Below are positions 32,983 to 43,010 of a stretch of 64,000 nucleotides of DNA, piece by piece. This DNA comes from Shewanella colwelliana ATCC 39565 (lineage in GTDB: Bacteria > Pseudomonadota > Gammaproteobacteria > Enterobacterales > Shewanellaceae): positions 86,069 to 150,068 of the forward strand of contig NZ_KI912481.1 of assembly GCF_000518705.1 (NCBI RefSeq), written 5' to 3'. Position numbers and translations under genes: made by a program. Under the pieces are notes generated by a model, which was not told the DNA's origin, ran no database searches, and worked only from the letters and a program-made list of their open reading frames with translations. Every line of letters begins with the position of its first letter. Within the stretch, counting starts at the first letter, position 1.

Positions 32983-33840
32983 TTGCTAAAACATAGAATA
33001 ATAACAGCAGTCTGGTTGATCCCATTAGTCATGGGAGCCATTTTCTTTTTCCCTGTGGAGTATTTTTCATGGGCTTTAGTTGCCGTGTTTTTGATTGCAG
33101 CTAAAGAGTGGGGGCGCATTATAGATAAGCGCTGTACCGTCACTCAGTGGAGTTTTACTTTCACCATTGCCGTGTTGCTTATTGCACTCAATGTATTGGT
33201 GCCTACGGATGAAATATGGTTTAAAGGTAGCCTTCACCCCATCTTTTTAGCCATCATGATCATTGGTGCCATGTGGTGGGCAATCTCGTTGCTCTTGGTG
33301 CTATCGTTTCCCAAAAGCGCCAATTTTTGGGGCAAGAGCCACATGTTGAAGTCAATGTTTGGCCAACTCACACTTATTCCCTGCTTTACCGCGCTGATAG
33401 CATTGAAAGCGCTCAGTTCAGACGCCATGCCATACTATGGTGGCGCACTGGTCTTTTTAGTAATGTTAACCGTATGGGCTACCGATACTGGCGCTTATTT
33501 CGCAGGTAAAGCCTTGGGTAAACATAAGCTTATGCCTAATGTAAGCCCAGCGAAAACCATAGAGGGATTGGTTGGGGGGCTTTTAACAACCATGGTCGTT
33601 GTCACGGGGATTATGATGGTTTCCCCAGAACAAGAGCTTGGCCTGGTCATTAGTGTCACCCTATTTGTGGCGCTTATCTCAGCCCTTGGCGACCTCTCTG
33701 AAAGTATGTTCAAACGAGTGGCTGAAATTAAAGATTCAGGTACTATCTTGCCAGGCCATGGTGGTGTTCTTGACCGCATCGATAGTCTGACTGCAGCGTT
33801 ACCTGTGTTTACGCTGATCTATATCGCATTTTGGATGTAA
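32983..33840 (+). CDS. cdsA: Phosphatidate cytidylyltransferase
   Basis: Makes CDP-diacylglycerol for phospholipid synthesis. The 285-residue membrane protein has about eight helices and the family signature DLSESMFKRVAEIKDSG followed by PGHGGVLDRIDS near the C-terminus. The start is TTG 32983, with AGAGGGAA ten bases upstream; no ATG is nearby. The stop lies two bases before the dxr ATG. Confidence 0.97.
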   Translation: MLKHRIITAVWLIPLVMGAIFFFPVEYFSWALVAVFLIAAKEWGRIIDKRCTVTQWSFTFTIAVLLIALNVLVPTDEIWFKGSLHPIFLAIMIIGAMWWAISLLLVLSFPKSANFWGKSHMLKSMFGQLTLIPCFTALIALKALSSDAMPYYGGALVFLVMLTVWATDTGAYFAGKALGKHKLMPNVSPAKTIEGLVGGLLTTMVVVTGIMMVSPEQELGLVISVTLFVALISALGDLSESMFKRVAEIKDSGTILPGHGGVLDRIDSLTAALPVFTLIYIAFWM

Positions 33841-33842
33841 CC

Positions 33843-35036
33843 ATGCAAAATATGGTGATTTTAGGGGCAACGGGGTCTATTGGCGCCAGTACCCTAAGTG
33901 TTATCGAAAAAAATCCTGAAACCTTTAAGGCCTATGCATTGGTCGCTAATGCTAGCGTCGACAAGATGCTAGCGCTTTGCTTGGTTCATAAGCCCGTTAT
34001 CGTCCATATGGTGGACTGTGATGCGGCGTTAGCACTAAGGTCTCGTTTACCGGCAGCATTAAATATTGAGGTGACGAGCGGCGAGGATGAGCTATTAGCC
34101 CTTGTGAGCGCGCCTGAAGTCGATACCGTGATGGCGGCGATTGTCGGCGCGGCGGGTTTACCTTCAACCTTAGCTGCGGTGAAAGCTGGCAAGCGAGTGC
34201 TGCTGGCAAATAAAGAGTCGTTGGTGATGTCAGGCCGACTATTCATCGATGAGATGCAAGGTTCTGGCGCGCAAGTATTACCGGTTGATAGTGAGCATAA
34301 TGCCATTTTTCAATGTTTACCTGAGCGGGTGCAACAGCAGATTGGTGCATGCCAACTAACCGATGCGGGTATTTCACATATTTTGCTCACCGGATCGGGT
34401 GGTCCCTTTTTGACGGCGGATCTCGCATCACTCGATACCATGACTCCTGCACAAGCGTGTAAACACCCTAACTGGTCGATGGGGCGTAAAATCTCAGTCG
34501 ACTCAGCCACCATGATGAATAAAGGGCTTGAGTATATTGAAGCTCGTTGGTTATTTAATGCCAGCCAAGAACAGCTCAAAGTGGTGGTGCATCCCCAGAG
34601 TGTCATTCACTCAATGGTGCAATATAAAGATGGTTCAGTCGTCGCGCAGTTGGGTAATCCTGATATGCGTACACCTATTGCTCATTGTATGGCTTATCCG
34701 CAAAGAATTTCAGCAGGCGTTGAACCTTTAGATTTTTTCAAAGTCGGACAGTTAAGCTTTATGGAACCTGATTTCAATCGTTTTCCCTGCTTAGCCTTAG
34801 CAATTGATGCTTGTGCACAGGGACAAGAAGCAACCACCGTGGTGAATGCTGCCAATGAAATCTCGGTAGACGCATTTTTAAATGGTGTTATTAAATTTAC
34901 CGATATCGCCAAGGTAAATGAATATTGTCTAACAAAATTAGCGCAGCCTAGTTTAAATAGTATCGAAGATATTTTAGCGTTAGATACGCACACACGTCGT
35001 ATTGCTGCTGAACAAGTACAACAGCTAAAGCAATAG
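33843..35036 (+). CDS. dxr: 1-deoxy-D-xylulose 5-phosphate reductoisomerase
   Basis: Second step of the MEP isoprenoid pathway. The 397 residues start MQNMVILGATGSIGASTL, the NADPH-binding motif, which favours ATG 33843 over the upstream in-frame TTG 33831 inside cdsA. The metal and substrate-binding pieces VDSEHNAIFQCL, GSGGPF and HPNWSMGRKISVDSATMMNKGLE are intact. Supplies precursors that UppS then extends. Confidence 0.98.
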   Translation: MQNMVILGATGSIGASTLSVIEKNPETFKAYALVANASVDKMLALCLVHKPVIVHMVDCDAALALRSRLPAALNIEVTSGEDELLALVSAPEVDTVMAAIVGAAGLPSTLAAVKAGKRVLLANKESLVMSGRLFIDEMQGSGAQVLPVDSEHNAIFQCLPERVQQQIGACQLTDAGISHILLTGSGGPFLTADLASLDTMTPAQACKHPNWSMGRKISVDSATMMNKGLEYIEARWLFNASQEQLKVVVHPQSVIHSMVQYKDGSVVAQLGNPDMRTPIAHCMAYPQRISAGVEPLDFFKVGQLSFMEPDFNRFPCLALAIDACAQGQEATTVVNAANEISVDAFLNGVIKFTDIAKVNEYCLTKLAQPSLNSIEDILALDTHTRRIAAEQVQQLKQ

Positions 35037-35048
35037 AAAGGGAGTGAG

Positions 35049-36410
35049 ATGTTAGACTTTTTGTGGAACTTAGGTTCTTTTATCATAGCGTTAGGCATAC
35101 TCATTACTGCCCATGAATATGGTCATTTTTGGGTCGCGCGCCGCTGTGGCGTTAAAGTTGAGCGTTTCTCTATTGGCTTTGGTAAGGCTATTTGGCGTAA
35201 GGTCGGTGCAGATGGCACTGAATATGTCGTGGCGATGATACCGCTTGGTGGCTACGTAAAAATGCTCGATGAACGGGTAGAAGAGGTGCCAGAGGCATTA
35301 AAGTCACAAGCGTTTAACCGAAAATCTGTTTGGCAGCGTATTGCGATTGTGGGTGCAGGACCCATGGCCAATTTCGTCTTTGCGATTTTTGCGCTTTATA
35401 TTATGTATTTGATTGGTGTCCCTTCGCTAAAACCTATTATCGAATCGACCCAAGAGAACACTCCCGCAGCAGTGATTCAAGTCAATAAACCTATGCAGGT
35501 TATTGCTGTTGGCGATCGAGAAGTGCGCAACTGGGAGGAGGTTACTTATGCCTTGGTTGGGTATATTGGCGATGAGAATATCGATATTACCTTAGCACCC
35601 ATGTCTGGTTTGATGGGAGAAGAACGACAATATCGACTCGATACCAGTAACTGGAAGTTTGACCCAGAAAAACAGTCGCCCATCACTTCACTTGGCTTAG
35701 GCGTATACAGGCCTGAAATCACCCCCGTGCTTGGATTGGTGAGTGATGATGGCGCAGCCAAAGCTGCCGGTATGCAAGTTGGCGATACGTTAGTGGCGAT
35801 TAACCAACAGCCTTATCGTGATTGGGATGACTTTGTTGCCCAGATTAAAGCGTCTGCTAACAAAGCGATTTCTATAACCGTACGGCGCGATGGCGAACAG
35901 ATTAATTTATCGGTGACACCTGGGCAGCGAGAAGGTGTCGATGGTCAGTTAGAGGGGGTTATCGGTGTTGCACCGACACAAGCCCCTTGGCCTGAAGAGA
36001 TGCGCTTGCAGTTAGAGTATGGCTTTGGCGAATCTTTTGTGGTCGCCGCCGATAAAACATGGCAACTTGTCGTCGTCAGCATTAAGATGATTGGCAAATT
36101 GTTTACTGGCGATGTGTCAGTGAAAAACCTGAGTGGCCCTATTTCTATTGCACAAGGTGCGGGAAGTAGTGCTAACTATGGTTTGGTTTATTTTTTAGGA
36201 TTCCTAGCATTAATCAGCGTAAACTTGGGCATTATTAATTTATTGCCTTTGCCAGTGCTTGATGGTGGGCATCTGTTATATTACTTCATCGAAGTGATCA
36301 CAGGCAGGCCTGTACCCGAAAAGGTGCAGGAAATTGGATTCAGATTTGGGGCAGCTATGCTGCTAATGTTGATGAGTATCGCCCTTTTCAATGATTTTTC
36401 CCGACTCTGA
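35049..36410 (+). CDS. rseP: Site-2 intramembrane zinc protease RseP
   Basis: Cleaves anti-sigma factor RseA and remnant signal peptides in the inner membrane. The active-site HEYGHFWVAR motif is in the first helix (about residue 23), PDZ domains lie between helices (about 120-320), and the LDGGHLLYY motif supplies the third zinc ligand in the C-terminal part. The 453 residues match E. coli (450). GGGAG lies before the ATG. Neighbour of bamA, as in most gammaproteobacteria. Confidence 0.98.
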   Translation: MLDFLWNLGSFIIALGILITAHEYGHFWVARRCGVKVERFSIGFGKAIWRKVGADGTEYVVAMIPLGGYVKMLDERVEEVPEALKSQAFNRKSVWQRIAIVGAGPMANFVFAIFALYIMYLIGVPSLKPIIESTQENTPAAVIQVNKPMQVIAVGDREVRNWEEVTYALVGYIGDENIDITLAPMSGLMGEERQYRLDTSNWKFDPEKQSPITSLGLGVYRPEITPVLGLVSDDGAAKAAGMQVGDTLVAINQQPYRDWDDFVAQIKASANKAISITVRRDGEQINLSVTPGQREGVDGQLEGVIGVAPTQAPWPEEMRLQLEYGFGESFVVAADKTWQLVVVSIKMIGKLFTGDVSVKNLSGPISIAQGAGSSANYGLVYFLGFLALISVNLGIINLLPLPVLDGGHLLYYFIEVITGRPVPEKVQEIGFRFGAAMLLMLMSIALFNDFSRL

Positions 36411-36441
36411 GCAAGGACACACACATAATTAGAAGTGCTCT

Positions 36442-38925
36442 ATGAGATTGAATAAAATTTTTGCCTCGATGATATTAGTCGGTGCGTCTTTATCAGGGAA
36501 CGGTTGGGCCGACACATTCCAGCCATTTGAAGTCACCGATATCCAAGTGCAAGGTTTACAACGTGTTGCTTTGGGTGCCGCACTATTGAATATCCCCATT
36601 AAGGTGGGTGATACCGTTGACGAACAGCGCTTGCAACAAGCAATTAAGAGCTTGTATGCATCAACTAACTTTGAGCATATCGGCGTAAGCCGCGATGGCA
36701 ATGTACTGGTGGTGACGGTTAAAGAGCGGCCAACGATCAGTATTGTAACTTTCGAAGGCAACAAAGATATTAAAGATGAGCAGCTTCAAGAAAGTTTAGA
36801 CGGCAGCGACGTTAAAGTCGGTGAGTCTCTTGATCGCACTATGCTGAGCGGTATCGAGAAGAGTCTGCAAGATTTCTACTATGGCGTTGGTAAATATGGC
36901 GCGAAAGTTGAAGCGCAAGTGATCAATCTGCCTCGAAATCGTGTTGAGCTTAAATTTAAGTTTACCGAAGGTCTAGCCGCTGAAATTCGTCAGATCAACG
37001 TTGTGGGTAATACGGTGTTTTCTGATGCTGAGCTGATCGGCATGCTTGAGCTGAAAGATTATGTTGCATGGTGGGACCTCTTTGGTGAGCGTCGCTATCA
37101 AAAGCAGAAGCTTCAAGCTGACCTCGAGACCATCAAGACCTTCTACCATAACCGCGGTTATATCCGATTTGATGTCACCTCGACCCAGGTGGCGATGACA
37201 CCTGATCGTAAAGGCTTATATATTACTATCAACGTCGATGAAGGTGAGCAGTACAAGGTTAAAGAAGTTAACCTGACTGGTGATTTGATGGGCCGTGAAA
37301 AGGTGATGGAAGCCATTTTACCTATCAAAGCGGGTGATACCTATAACGGTGCCGATGTAACCTTTACCGAAGAGATGTATGGTAAGTACCTTGGTCGTTT
37401 TGGTTATGCCTACCCAGAAGTGAAAACCTATCCAGAAATTGACGATGAGACCAAAGAGGTCGCCCTTAACGTTAATATTAAACCAGGCAAGCGTGTTTAT
37501 GTTCGCAGCATTAACTTTACTGGTAACCAAGTGACCAAAGATGAAGTGATGCGTCGCGAGCTACGTCAGATGGAAGGTGCTTGGTTAAACTCAGCCCAAG
37601 TCGAGCAGTCCAAGGCGCGTTTAAACCGTTTAGGTTATTTTGAGACGGTTGATACACAAACAATTCAAGTGCCTGGCACTGATGACCTAGTCGATGTTGC
37701 TTTTGCGGTTAAGGAGCAGCCATCGGGCTCATTTAACGCTGGTGTGGGTTATGGTACCGAGTCAGGCTTAAGCCTGCAGTTTGGTGTACAGCAGAGTAAC
37801 TTCTTGGGTACGGGGAACCAGGCTGGTATTAACTTAAACACCAACAAGTATTCTAAAAACGTCAATATCTCCTATACGGACCCTTATTTCACCAAAGATG
37901 GTGTAAGTTTGGGCGGAAATATCTATTGGAACGAATTTGATGCAAATGAGGCTAACCTAGAGCGTTATAAGAATAGCTCTTATGGTATTGCATTGAACTC
38001 AGGATTCCCGATTAACGAATACAACCGTATTAACGGTGGTATCGGTTATCGTCACAACGAAATTTCAGAAATATCAGCCTATGAACAAGCGCTGCGTTTC
38101 TATAATATCTATCGTGACGCGGGCGATCCTAATGCTGATTTATCATTTGATAACTTTGAAATGAATCTAGGCTGGTCTCGCAGTACGCTTAACCGTGGTA
38201 CCTTCCCAACCGACGGTTCATCGCAGCGTTTAAGTGGTAAGATGACGGTACCAGGTTCAGATCTGCAATATTTCAAAACCGATTTTGATACCAGTTTTTA
38301 CTGGCCAATTACTCGCAGTCACAGCTTTGTGGTATTAACCAAAGCACGTCTAGGCTACGGTAACGGTTATGGTCAGTTCAACGATAATGACCAGATTCTA
38401 CCGTTTTGGGAAAACTATTACTCAGGTGGTAGCAGCTCATTACGTGGCTTTAAATCCAACTCAGTTGGACCTCGTTCTTTCTATCTCTACCGTGGTAGCG
38501 AACCTTGTTCGCCAGATCCATCCGGTGACGGTTGTAGCTTGCCTGGGGACCCAAATCGGGTAACAGTGAGTGAAGGTCGCTCTATTGGTGGTAATGCTAT
38601 CGCGACAGCGACGCTGGAAATGATTGTACCAACGCCGTTCCTCGATGAGGCTTACACAAACTCTGTACGTACCAGTTTCTTCGTCGATGCGGGTAACGTA
38701 TGGGACACCGAGTTTGACTATGACTCATATCGCTTCTTGCCAGCCGATCAGTTTGCTAAGCTGCAGGATTACTCTGATCCAGGACGTATTCGTGCGTCTG
38801 CGGGGATGAGTGTGCAATGGTTGTCGCCAATGGGACCCATGGTATTTAGTCTTGCTTGGCCAATCAAAGAATATGAAGATGACGAAACAGAGATCTTCTC
38901 GTTCAACATTGGTAAAACTTTCTAA
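36442..38925 (+). CDS. bamA: Outer-membrane assembly factor BamA
   Basis: Central component of the BAM complex that inserts beta-barrel proteins. The 827 residues comprise a signal peptide (cut near NGWA), five POTRA domains (about 25-430) and a C-terminal barrel. The loop-6 RGF motif is visible in SGGSSSLRGFKSNSVGP and the protein ends with the terminal-phenylalanine signal (SFNIGKTF). Loop 6 and the following exposed loop carry a cysteine-pair insertion (GSEPCSPDPSGDGCSLPGD). Confidence 0.98.
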   Translation: MRLNKIFASMILVGASLSGNGWADTFQPFEVTDIQVQGLQRVALGAALLNIPIKVGDTVDEQRLQQAIKSLYASTNFEHIGVSRDGNVLVVTVKERPTISIVTFEGNKDIKDEQLQESLDGSDVKVGESLDRTMLSGIEKSLQDFYYGVGKYGAKVEAQVINLPRNRVELKFKFTEGLAAEIRQINVVGNTVFSDAELIGMLELKDYVAWWDLFGERRYQKQKLQADLETIKTFYHNRGYIRFDVTSTQVAMTPDRKGLYITINVDEGEQYKVKEVNLTGDLMGREKVMEAILPIKAGDTYNGADVTFTEEMYGKYLGRFGYAYPEVKTYPEIDDETKEVALNVNIKPGKRVYVRSINFTGNQVTKDEVMRRELRQMEGAWLNSAQVEQSKARLNRLGYFETVDTQTIQVPGTDDLVDVAFAVKEQPSGSFNAGVGYGTESGLSLQFGVQQSNFLGTGNQAGINLNTNKYSKNVNISYTDPYFTKDGVSLGGNIYWNEFDANEANLERYKNSSYGIALNSGFPINEYNRINGGIGYRHNEISEISAYEQALRFYNIYRDAGDPNADLSFDNFEMNLGWSRSTLNRGTFPTDGSSQRLSGKMTVPGSDLQYFKTDFDTSFYWPITRSHSFVVLTKARLGYGNGYGQFNDNDQILPFWENYYSGGSSSLRGFKSNSVGPRSFYLYRGSEPCSPDPSGDGCSLPGDPNRVTVSEGRSIGGNAIATATLEMIVPTPFLDEAYTNSVRTSFFVDAGNVWDTEFDYDSYRFLPADQFAKLQDYSDPGRIRASAGMSVQWLSPMGPMVFSLAWPIKEYEDDETEIFSFNIGKTF

Positions 38926-38985
38926 AGTAGAATTAATTTAATTAAAAAGTATTCGGCAAGTTTTGCTGACAATAAGGAGTTTATT

Positions 38986-39489
38986 TTGAATAAGATGTTT
39001 AATCGCGCAATGATGGTTTTGGTTCTTTTAGGTGCACCAATTGCTGCGCAAGCTGAGAAAATTGCCGTTGTTGATATGCAGGCGGTGTTTGAGCAACTAC
39101 CTCAGCGTGAAGAAGTGAGCAAAACCCTTAAAACTGAATTTGGTGATCGTGTTGCTGGTGTGCAAAAGATGCAAGACGAACTGCGCACTATGCTTGAAAC
39201 TCAGCAGCGTGATGCAGCCCTGATGAGCGAAACCCAAAAGACAGAGATGTTACGTAAGATGGAATCAATCAAAGCCGAGCTACAACTCAAAGGTAAGGCT
39301 TTGGATGAAGATATGCGTCGTCGTAATGGTGAAGAGCAGAACAAACTATTAGTTAAAGTTCAAAAAGCGATCAGCGCCATTGCAGAGAAAGAACAGTATG
39401 ACATGGTGTTCCAACGTGGCGCCGTTATCTATGTTAAGCCTACTTCAGATATCAGCAGTAAAGTTGTTGAAGCGTTGAGCAAAGGCTAA
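38986..39489 (+). CDS. skp: Periplasmic chaperone Skp/OmpH
   Basis: Trimeric chaperone that keeps outer-membrane proteins soluble on the way to BamA. The 167 residues have a signal peptide (cut near PIAAQA) and the long coiled-coil arms expected of Skp (about 45-115). The start is an unusual TTG at 38986: AAGGAG at 38974-38979 is six bases from it but fifteen from the next ATG (38995). Lies between bamA and lpxD. Confidence 0.96.
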   Translation: MNKMFNRAMMVLVLLGAPIAAQAEKIAVVDMQAVFEQLPQREEVSKTLKTEFGDRVAGVQKMQDELRTMLETQQRDAALMSETQKTEMLRKMESIKAELQLKGKALDEDMRRRNGEEQNKLLVKVQKAISAIAEKEQYDMVFQRGAVIYVKPTSDISSKVVEALSKG

Positions 39490-39495
39490 AGATAG

Positions 39496-40521
39496 ATGAA
39501 AAGCTATACAATAAAAGAGATCGCCGCATACCTAAATGCAGAAGTACAAGGTGATGATTCGGTTGAGATTACTCGAGTTGCTACCCTAGAAAAGGCGCAA
39601 GTTGGTGAGATCTCTTTTTTAGCAAACCCTAAGTATCAAAGTCAGTTAGAGGGGACGGCAGCATCGGCTGTACTCTTGTCTCCTCAATCGGCACAAGGGT
39701 TTGTGGGTAACGCCATTGTACTAAAAGACCCTTACGTAGGATTTGCCAGAGTCGCGCAGTTACTGGATACCACGCCACGTGCTGCGGAATCGATTCACCC
39801 ATCTGCGGTTATCGATGCCAGTGCAACCTTAGGTGAGGGGGTGGCCATTGGTGCTAATGCTGTTATTGGTGCAAACGTGATCCTTGGTGAGAATGTCCAA
39901 ATTGGTGCGGGTTGTGTTATCGGGCAAAATGTCATCATTGGCTCAAATTCAATGCTCTGGGCCAATGTGACCATTTATCACGATGTGCACTTAGGCCAGT
40001 CTTGCATCGTTCATTCAAGTACGGTTATTGGTTCTGATGGTTTTGGTTATGCTAATGAGCGTGGCCAATGGATTAAAATCCCCCAAACTGGCGGCGTTCG
40101 TATTGGTGACCGCGTGGAGATTGGTGCTTGTACCAGTATCGATAGAGGGGCTATTGAGCATACCGAAATCCATGATGGTGTGATCATCGATAACCAAGTG
40201 CAAATTGCACATAATGTAATTATTGGTGAAAACACGGCGCTGGCAGGGAGTTCTACCTTTGCTGGCAGCACTACTTTAGGTAAATATTGCATTGTCGGTG
40301 GCAACTGTGCTGTAGCAGGACACTTATCGGTAGCAGATGGTACTCACATCTCAGGTGGCACAAACGTCACGAGTGTTATCAGAGAGCCTGGTGTATACTC
40401 TTCTGCTACAATTGCGATGGAAAACAAAGTCTGGCGCCGTAATACGGTTCGCTTTAGACAGTTAGATGAGTTGTTCCAGCGCGTTAAAAAGTTAGAGAAA
40501 AACGTTAAATCAGATGATTAA
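39496..40521 (+). CDS. lpxD: UDP-3-O-acylglucosamine N-acyltransferase
   Basis: Adds the second 3-hydroxyacyl chain in lipid A synthesis. The 341-residue protein has an N-terminal uridine-binding domain (about 1-95), a left-handed beta-helix of hexapeptide repeats (about 100-290, with AHNVIIGENTALAGSS holding the catalytic-type His) and a C-terminal helix (VWRRNTVRFRQLDELFQRVKKLEK). Six bases after skp. Confidence 0.98.
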   Translation: MKSYTIKEIAAYLNAEVQGDDSVEITRVATLEKAQVGEISFLANPKYQSQLEGTAASAVLLSPQSAQGFVGNAIVLKDPYVGFARVAQLLDTTPRAAESIHPSAVIDASATLGEGVAIGANAVIGANVILGENVQIGAGCVIGQNVIIGSNSMLWANVTIYHDVHLGQSCIVHSSTVIGSDGFGYANERGQWIKIPQTGGVRIGDRVEIGACTSIDRGAIEHTEIHDGVIIDNQVQIAHNVIIGENTALAGSSTFAGSTTLGKYCIVGGNCAVAGHLSVADGTHISGGTNVTSVIREPGVYSSATIAMENKVWRRNTVRFRQLDELFQRVKKLEKNVKSDD

Positions 40522-40551
40522 CTGCCAGTTGGCGGCTAAGGAAGTTATTGA

Positions 40552-41013
40552 GTGTCAAATCAATTAAATACAATGGATATCAAAGAGATCCTGAAGTTTT
40601 TACCCCATAGATATCCATTTTTGTTGATCGATAGAGTCTTAGACTTTACCCCAGGTGAAACGCTTCACGCGATTAAGAACGTCACGATCAATGAGCCATT
40701 TTTCCAAGGCCATTTTCCGGTTCAGCCTGTCATGCCTGGCGTATTGATCCTTGAGGCGATGGCGCAAGCTACTGGTTTATTAGCGTTTAAAACCATGAGC
40801 GATGCACCGTCAAATGATGCATTGTATTATTTTGCTGGGATCGACAAAGCACGTTTTAAGCGTGTGGTAGAGCCTGGTGACCAACTTCATTTCGAAGTAA
40901 AAATGATTAAAGAGCGCCGCGGGATTGGGGTGTTCACTGGTGAAGCTCGGGTTGATGGTGAACTAGTTTGTTCAGCTGAAATCATGTGTGCTCGTAGAGA
41001 GATTAGCAAGTGA
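40552..41013 (+). CDS. fabZ: 3-hydroxyacyl-ACP dehydratase FabZ
   Basis: Dehydrates beta-hydroxyacyl-ACP in fatty acid synthesis, competing with lipid A acyltransferases for the same substrate. The 153-residue hot-dog protein has the catalytic His in LPHRYPFLLIDRV and Glu in MPGVLILEAMAQATG. The start is GTG 40552, with AAGGAAG about seven bases upstream. It overlaps lpxA by four bases (GTGA). Confidence 0.98.
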   Translation: MSNQLNTMDIKEILKFLPHRYPFLLIDRVLDFTPGETLHAIKNVTINEPFFQGHFPVQPVMPGVLILEAMAQATGLLAFKTMSDAPSNDALYYFAGIDKARFKRVVEPGDQLHFEVKMIKERRGIGVFTGEARVDGELVCSAEIMCARREISK

Positions 41014-41777
41014 TTGATAAGTTAGCTTTTGTACATCCTGACGCAAAAATCGGTGCCAATGTAACCATTGGTCCTTGGACCTATATTGGTGCAGACGTAG
41101 AGATTGGTGATGATTGTCATCTAAGCTCACACGTGGTGGTTAGGGGACCTACCGTTATCGGTAAAGGTAACCGAATTTTCCAATTCGCGTCTGTGGGCGA
41201 GGATTGCCAAGATAAGAAATATGCCGGCGAGCCGACACGTCTTATTATTGGTGATAACAACGTGATCCGTGAATCAGTTACGATTCATCGCGGCACCACC
41301 CAAGATAAGGGCGAAACCATTATCGGGTCTAATAACCTGTTTATGGCATACGTGCATATTGCCCACGATTGTGTGGTCGGTAACAACGTTATTATGGCAA
41401 ATAATGCTTCTATTGCTGGCCATGTTCATGTTGGTGATTGGGCTATTCTTGGTGGGATGACAGGTGTGCATCAATTTGTGCATATTGGTGCTCATGCCTT
41501 TACGGCAGGCTATTCATTAATTCTGCAAGATGTACCGCCATTTGTGATGGCGTCTGGACAGCCAGCAATACCACGTGGCCTGAACAGCGAAGGACTTAAA
41601 CGTCGTGGTTTCTCTAAAGAGAGCCAGCTTGCGGTGCGTCGTGCTTATAAGAGTCTTTACCGTAAGGGATTGACCATCGACGAAGCGGTAGCTGCATTGG
41701 GTGATGATGCCCAGGACGAACAAGTTAAGTTGATGATGGACTTTGTCGTTAACTCTAGCCGTGGCATTATTCGTTAA
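41010..41777 (+). CDS. lpxA: UDP-N-acetylglucosamine acyltransferase
   Basis: First committed step of lipid A synthesis. The 255-residue beta-helix protein has hexapeptide repeats from residue 10, the catalytic His region AYVHIAHDCVVGNN (His near 125 by family), and GGMTGVHQFVHIGAHAF. The start is GTG within the fabZ stop (GTGA overlap), so the two are translationally coupled. Followed by a terminator. Confidence 0.98.
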   Translation: MIDKLAFVHPDAKIGANVTIGPWTYIGADVEIGDDCHLSSHVVVRGPTVIGKGNRIFQFASVGEDCQDKKYAGEPTRLIIGDNNVIRESVTIHRGTTQDKGETIIGSNNLFMAYVHIAHDCVVGNNVIMANNASIAGHVHVGDWAILGGMTGVHQFVHIGAHAFTAGYSLILQDVPPFVMASGQPAIPRGLNSEGLKRRGFSKESQLAVRRAYKSLYRKGLTIDEAVAALGDDAQDEQVKLMMDFVVNSSRGIIR

Positions 41778-41796
41778 GAATATGCCCATAAAAAGA

Positions 41797-41823
41797 AAAG
41801 CTCGTTTTAACGGGCTTTTTTTT
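41797..41823 (+). terminator. Terminator of lpxA
   Basis: AAAGCTCG (41797-41804) pairs with CGGGCTTT (41811-41818), one G-T pair, followed by a T run. It separates lpxA from lpxB, which in E. coli are adjacent without one. Confidence 0.78.
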
Positions 41824-41860
41824 ATGACAGCAATTGGTATTACAGTAAAAGAATGACGTT

Positions 41861-43009
41861 ATGAGTGAAAATAGACAGAAAATATTTGCCATGGTCGCAG
41901 GGGAGCTCTCTGGCGATATCTTAGGTGCCGGGCTGATTAAGGCACTGAAACAGCAATACCCTGATGCACGATTTGTTGGCATTGGTGGCCCGCAAATGGA
42001 TGCACTGGGTTTCGAGTCTATTTTTTCTTTTGAAGAGTTAGCGGTAATGGGCTTGGTCGAAGTGTTGTCGCGATTACCACGTCTTTTAAAAGTGCGTAAA
42101 ACGCTTATTAACGAGATCACTGCGCTAAACCCAGATTGCTTTATTGGTATCGATGCGCCTGACTTTAATATCGGTCTGGAATTAAAGCTTAAGCAACGCG
42201 GCATTAAGACGATACATTATGTCAGCCCATCAGTATGGGCTTGGCGACCTAAACGTATCTTCAAAATTGCTAAAGCGACCAATATGGTGTTGTCATTATT
42301 GCCATTTGAAAAAGCGTTTTACGATACACATCAGGTGCCTTGTACTTTCGTTGGTCATACCTTAGCCGACGATATCCCCATGATCAGTGATAAAGCTTTA
42401 GCTCGCGAAACCTTAGGGCTTGAAGCCGATGATGAGTATTTGGCAATCCTGCCAGGGTCCCGTGGCGGCGAATTAAAACAGCTTGCCGAGCCCTTTGTTA
42501 AAGCGGCGCAAATTTTACGTCAGCGTTACCCAGACCTTAAATTTGTCACCCCGTTAGTTAATGCAAAAAGGCGTGCACAGTTTGAAGCTGCTTTGGCGCA
42601 GTTTGCGCCTGATTTAGAGATTCATTTAGTCGAAGGGCAATCACGTACTGTGATGGCGGCCGCCGATATGATTTTATTGGCCTCAGGTACAGCAACGCTT
42701 GAGGCGATGTTGGTCAAACGCCCGATGGTGGTGGCCTATCGCGTGAGTCCAATTACTTATAAAATTGCCAAAGGCATGATGCAGATCGATCGTTATTCTC
42801 TGCCTAATTTATTAGCCGATACGGATTTAGTGCCGGAGTTAATCCAGTCCGATTGTACGCCAGAGCAAATTGCTACAGCCGTGTCTGCACAACTTGACAG
42901 TGATTTCCGACCGCTTATCGCTCAATTTGAACAGATGCACCAGCAGCTTAAGTGTAATGCGAGCCAACGCGCTGCTGATGCCGTCACAGCACTGATTTCA
43001 GGAGCCTAG
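41861..43009 (+). CDS. lpxB: Lipid A disaccharide synthase
   Basis: GT19 glycosyltransferase that joins UDP-diacylglucosamine with lipid X. The 382 residues match the family. Recognisable parts are FAMVAGELSGDILGAGLI, FIGIDAPDFNIGLE, YVSPSVWAWRPKRIFKI and LASGTATLEAMLVKRPMVVAYR. Two bases precede rnhB, so the two are co-transcribed. Confidence 0.98.
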   Translation: MSENRQKIFAMVAGELSGDILGAGLIKALKQQYPDARFVGIGGPQMDALGFESIFSFEELAVMGLVEVLSRLPRLLKVRKTLINEITALNPDCFIGIDAPDFNIGLELKLKQRGIKTIHYVSPSVWAWRPKRIFKIAKATNMVLSLLPFEKAFYDTHQVPCTFVGHTLADDIPMISDKALARETLGLEADDEYLAILPGSRGGELKQLAEPFVKAAQILRQRYPDLKFVTPLVNAKRRAQFEAALAQFAPDLEIHLVEGQSRTVMAAADMILLASGTATLEAMLVKRPMVVAYRVSPITYKIAKGMMQIDRYSLPNLLADTDLVPELIQSDCTPEQIATAVSAQLDSDFRPLIAQFEQMHQQLKCNASQRAADAVTALISGA

Positions 43010-43010
43010 C

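Noticed and set aside
35065..35090. GGAACTT inside rseP as a sigma-E promoter -35
   Set aside because: No -10 of the sigma-E type at the proper spacing; it lies inside the coding sequence.
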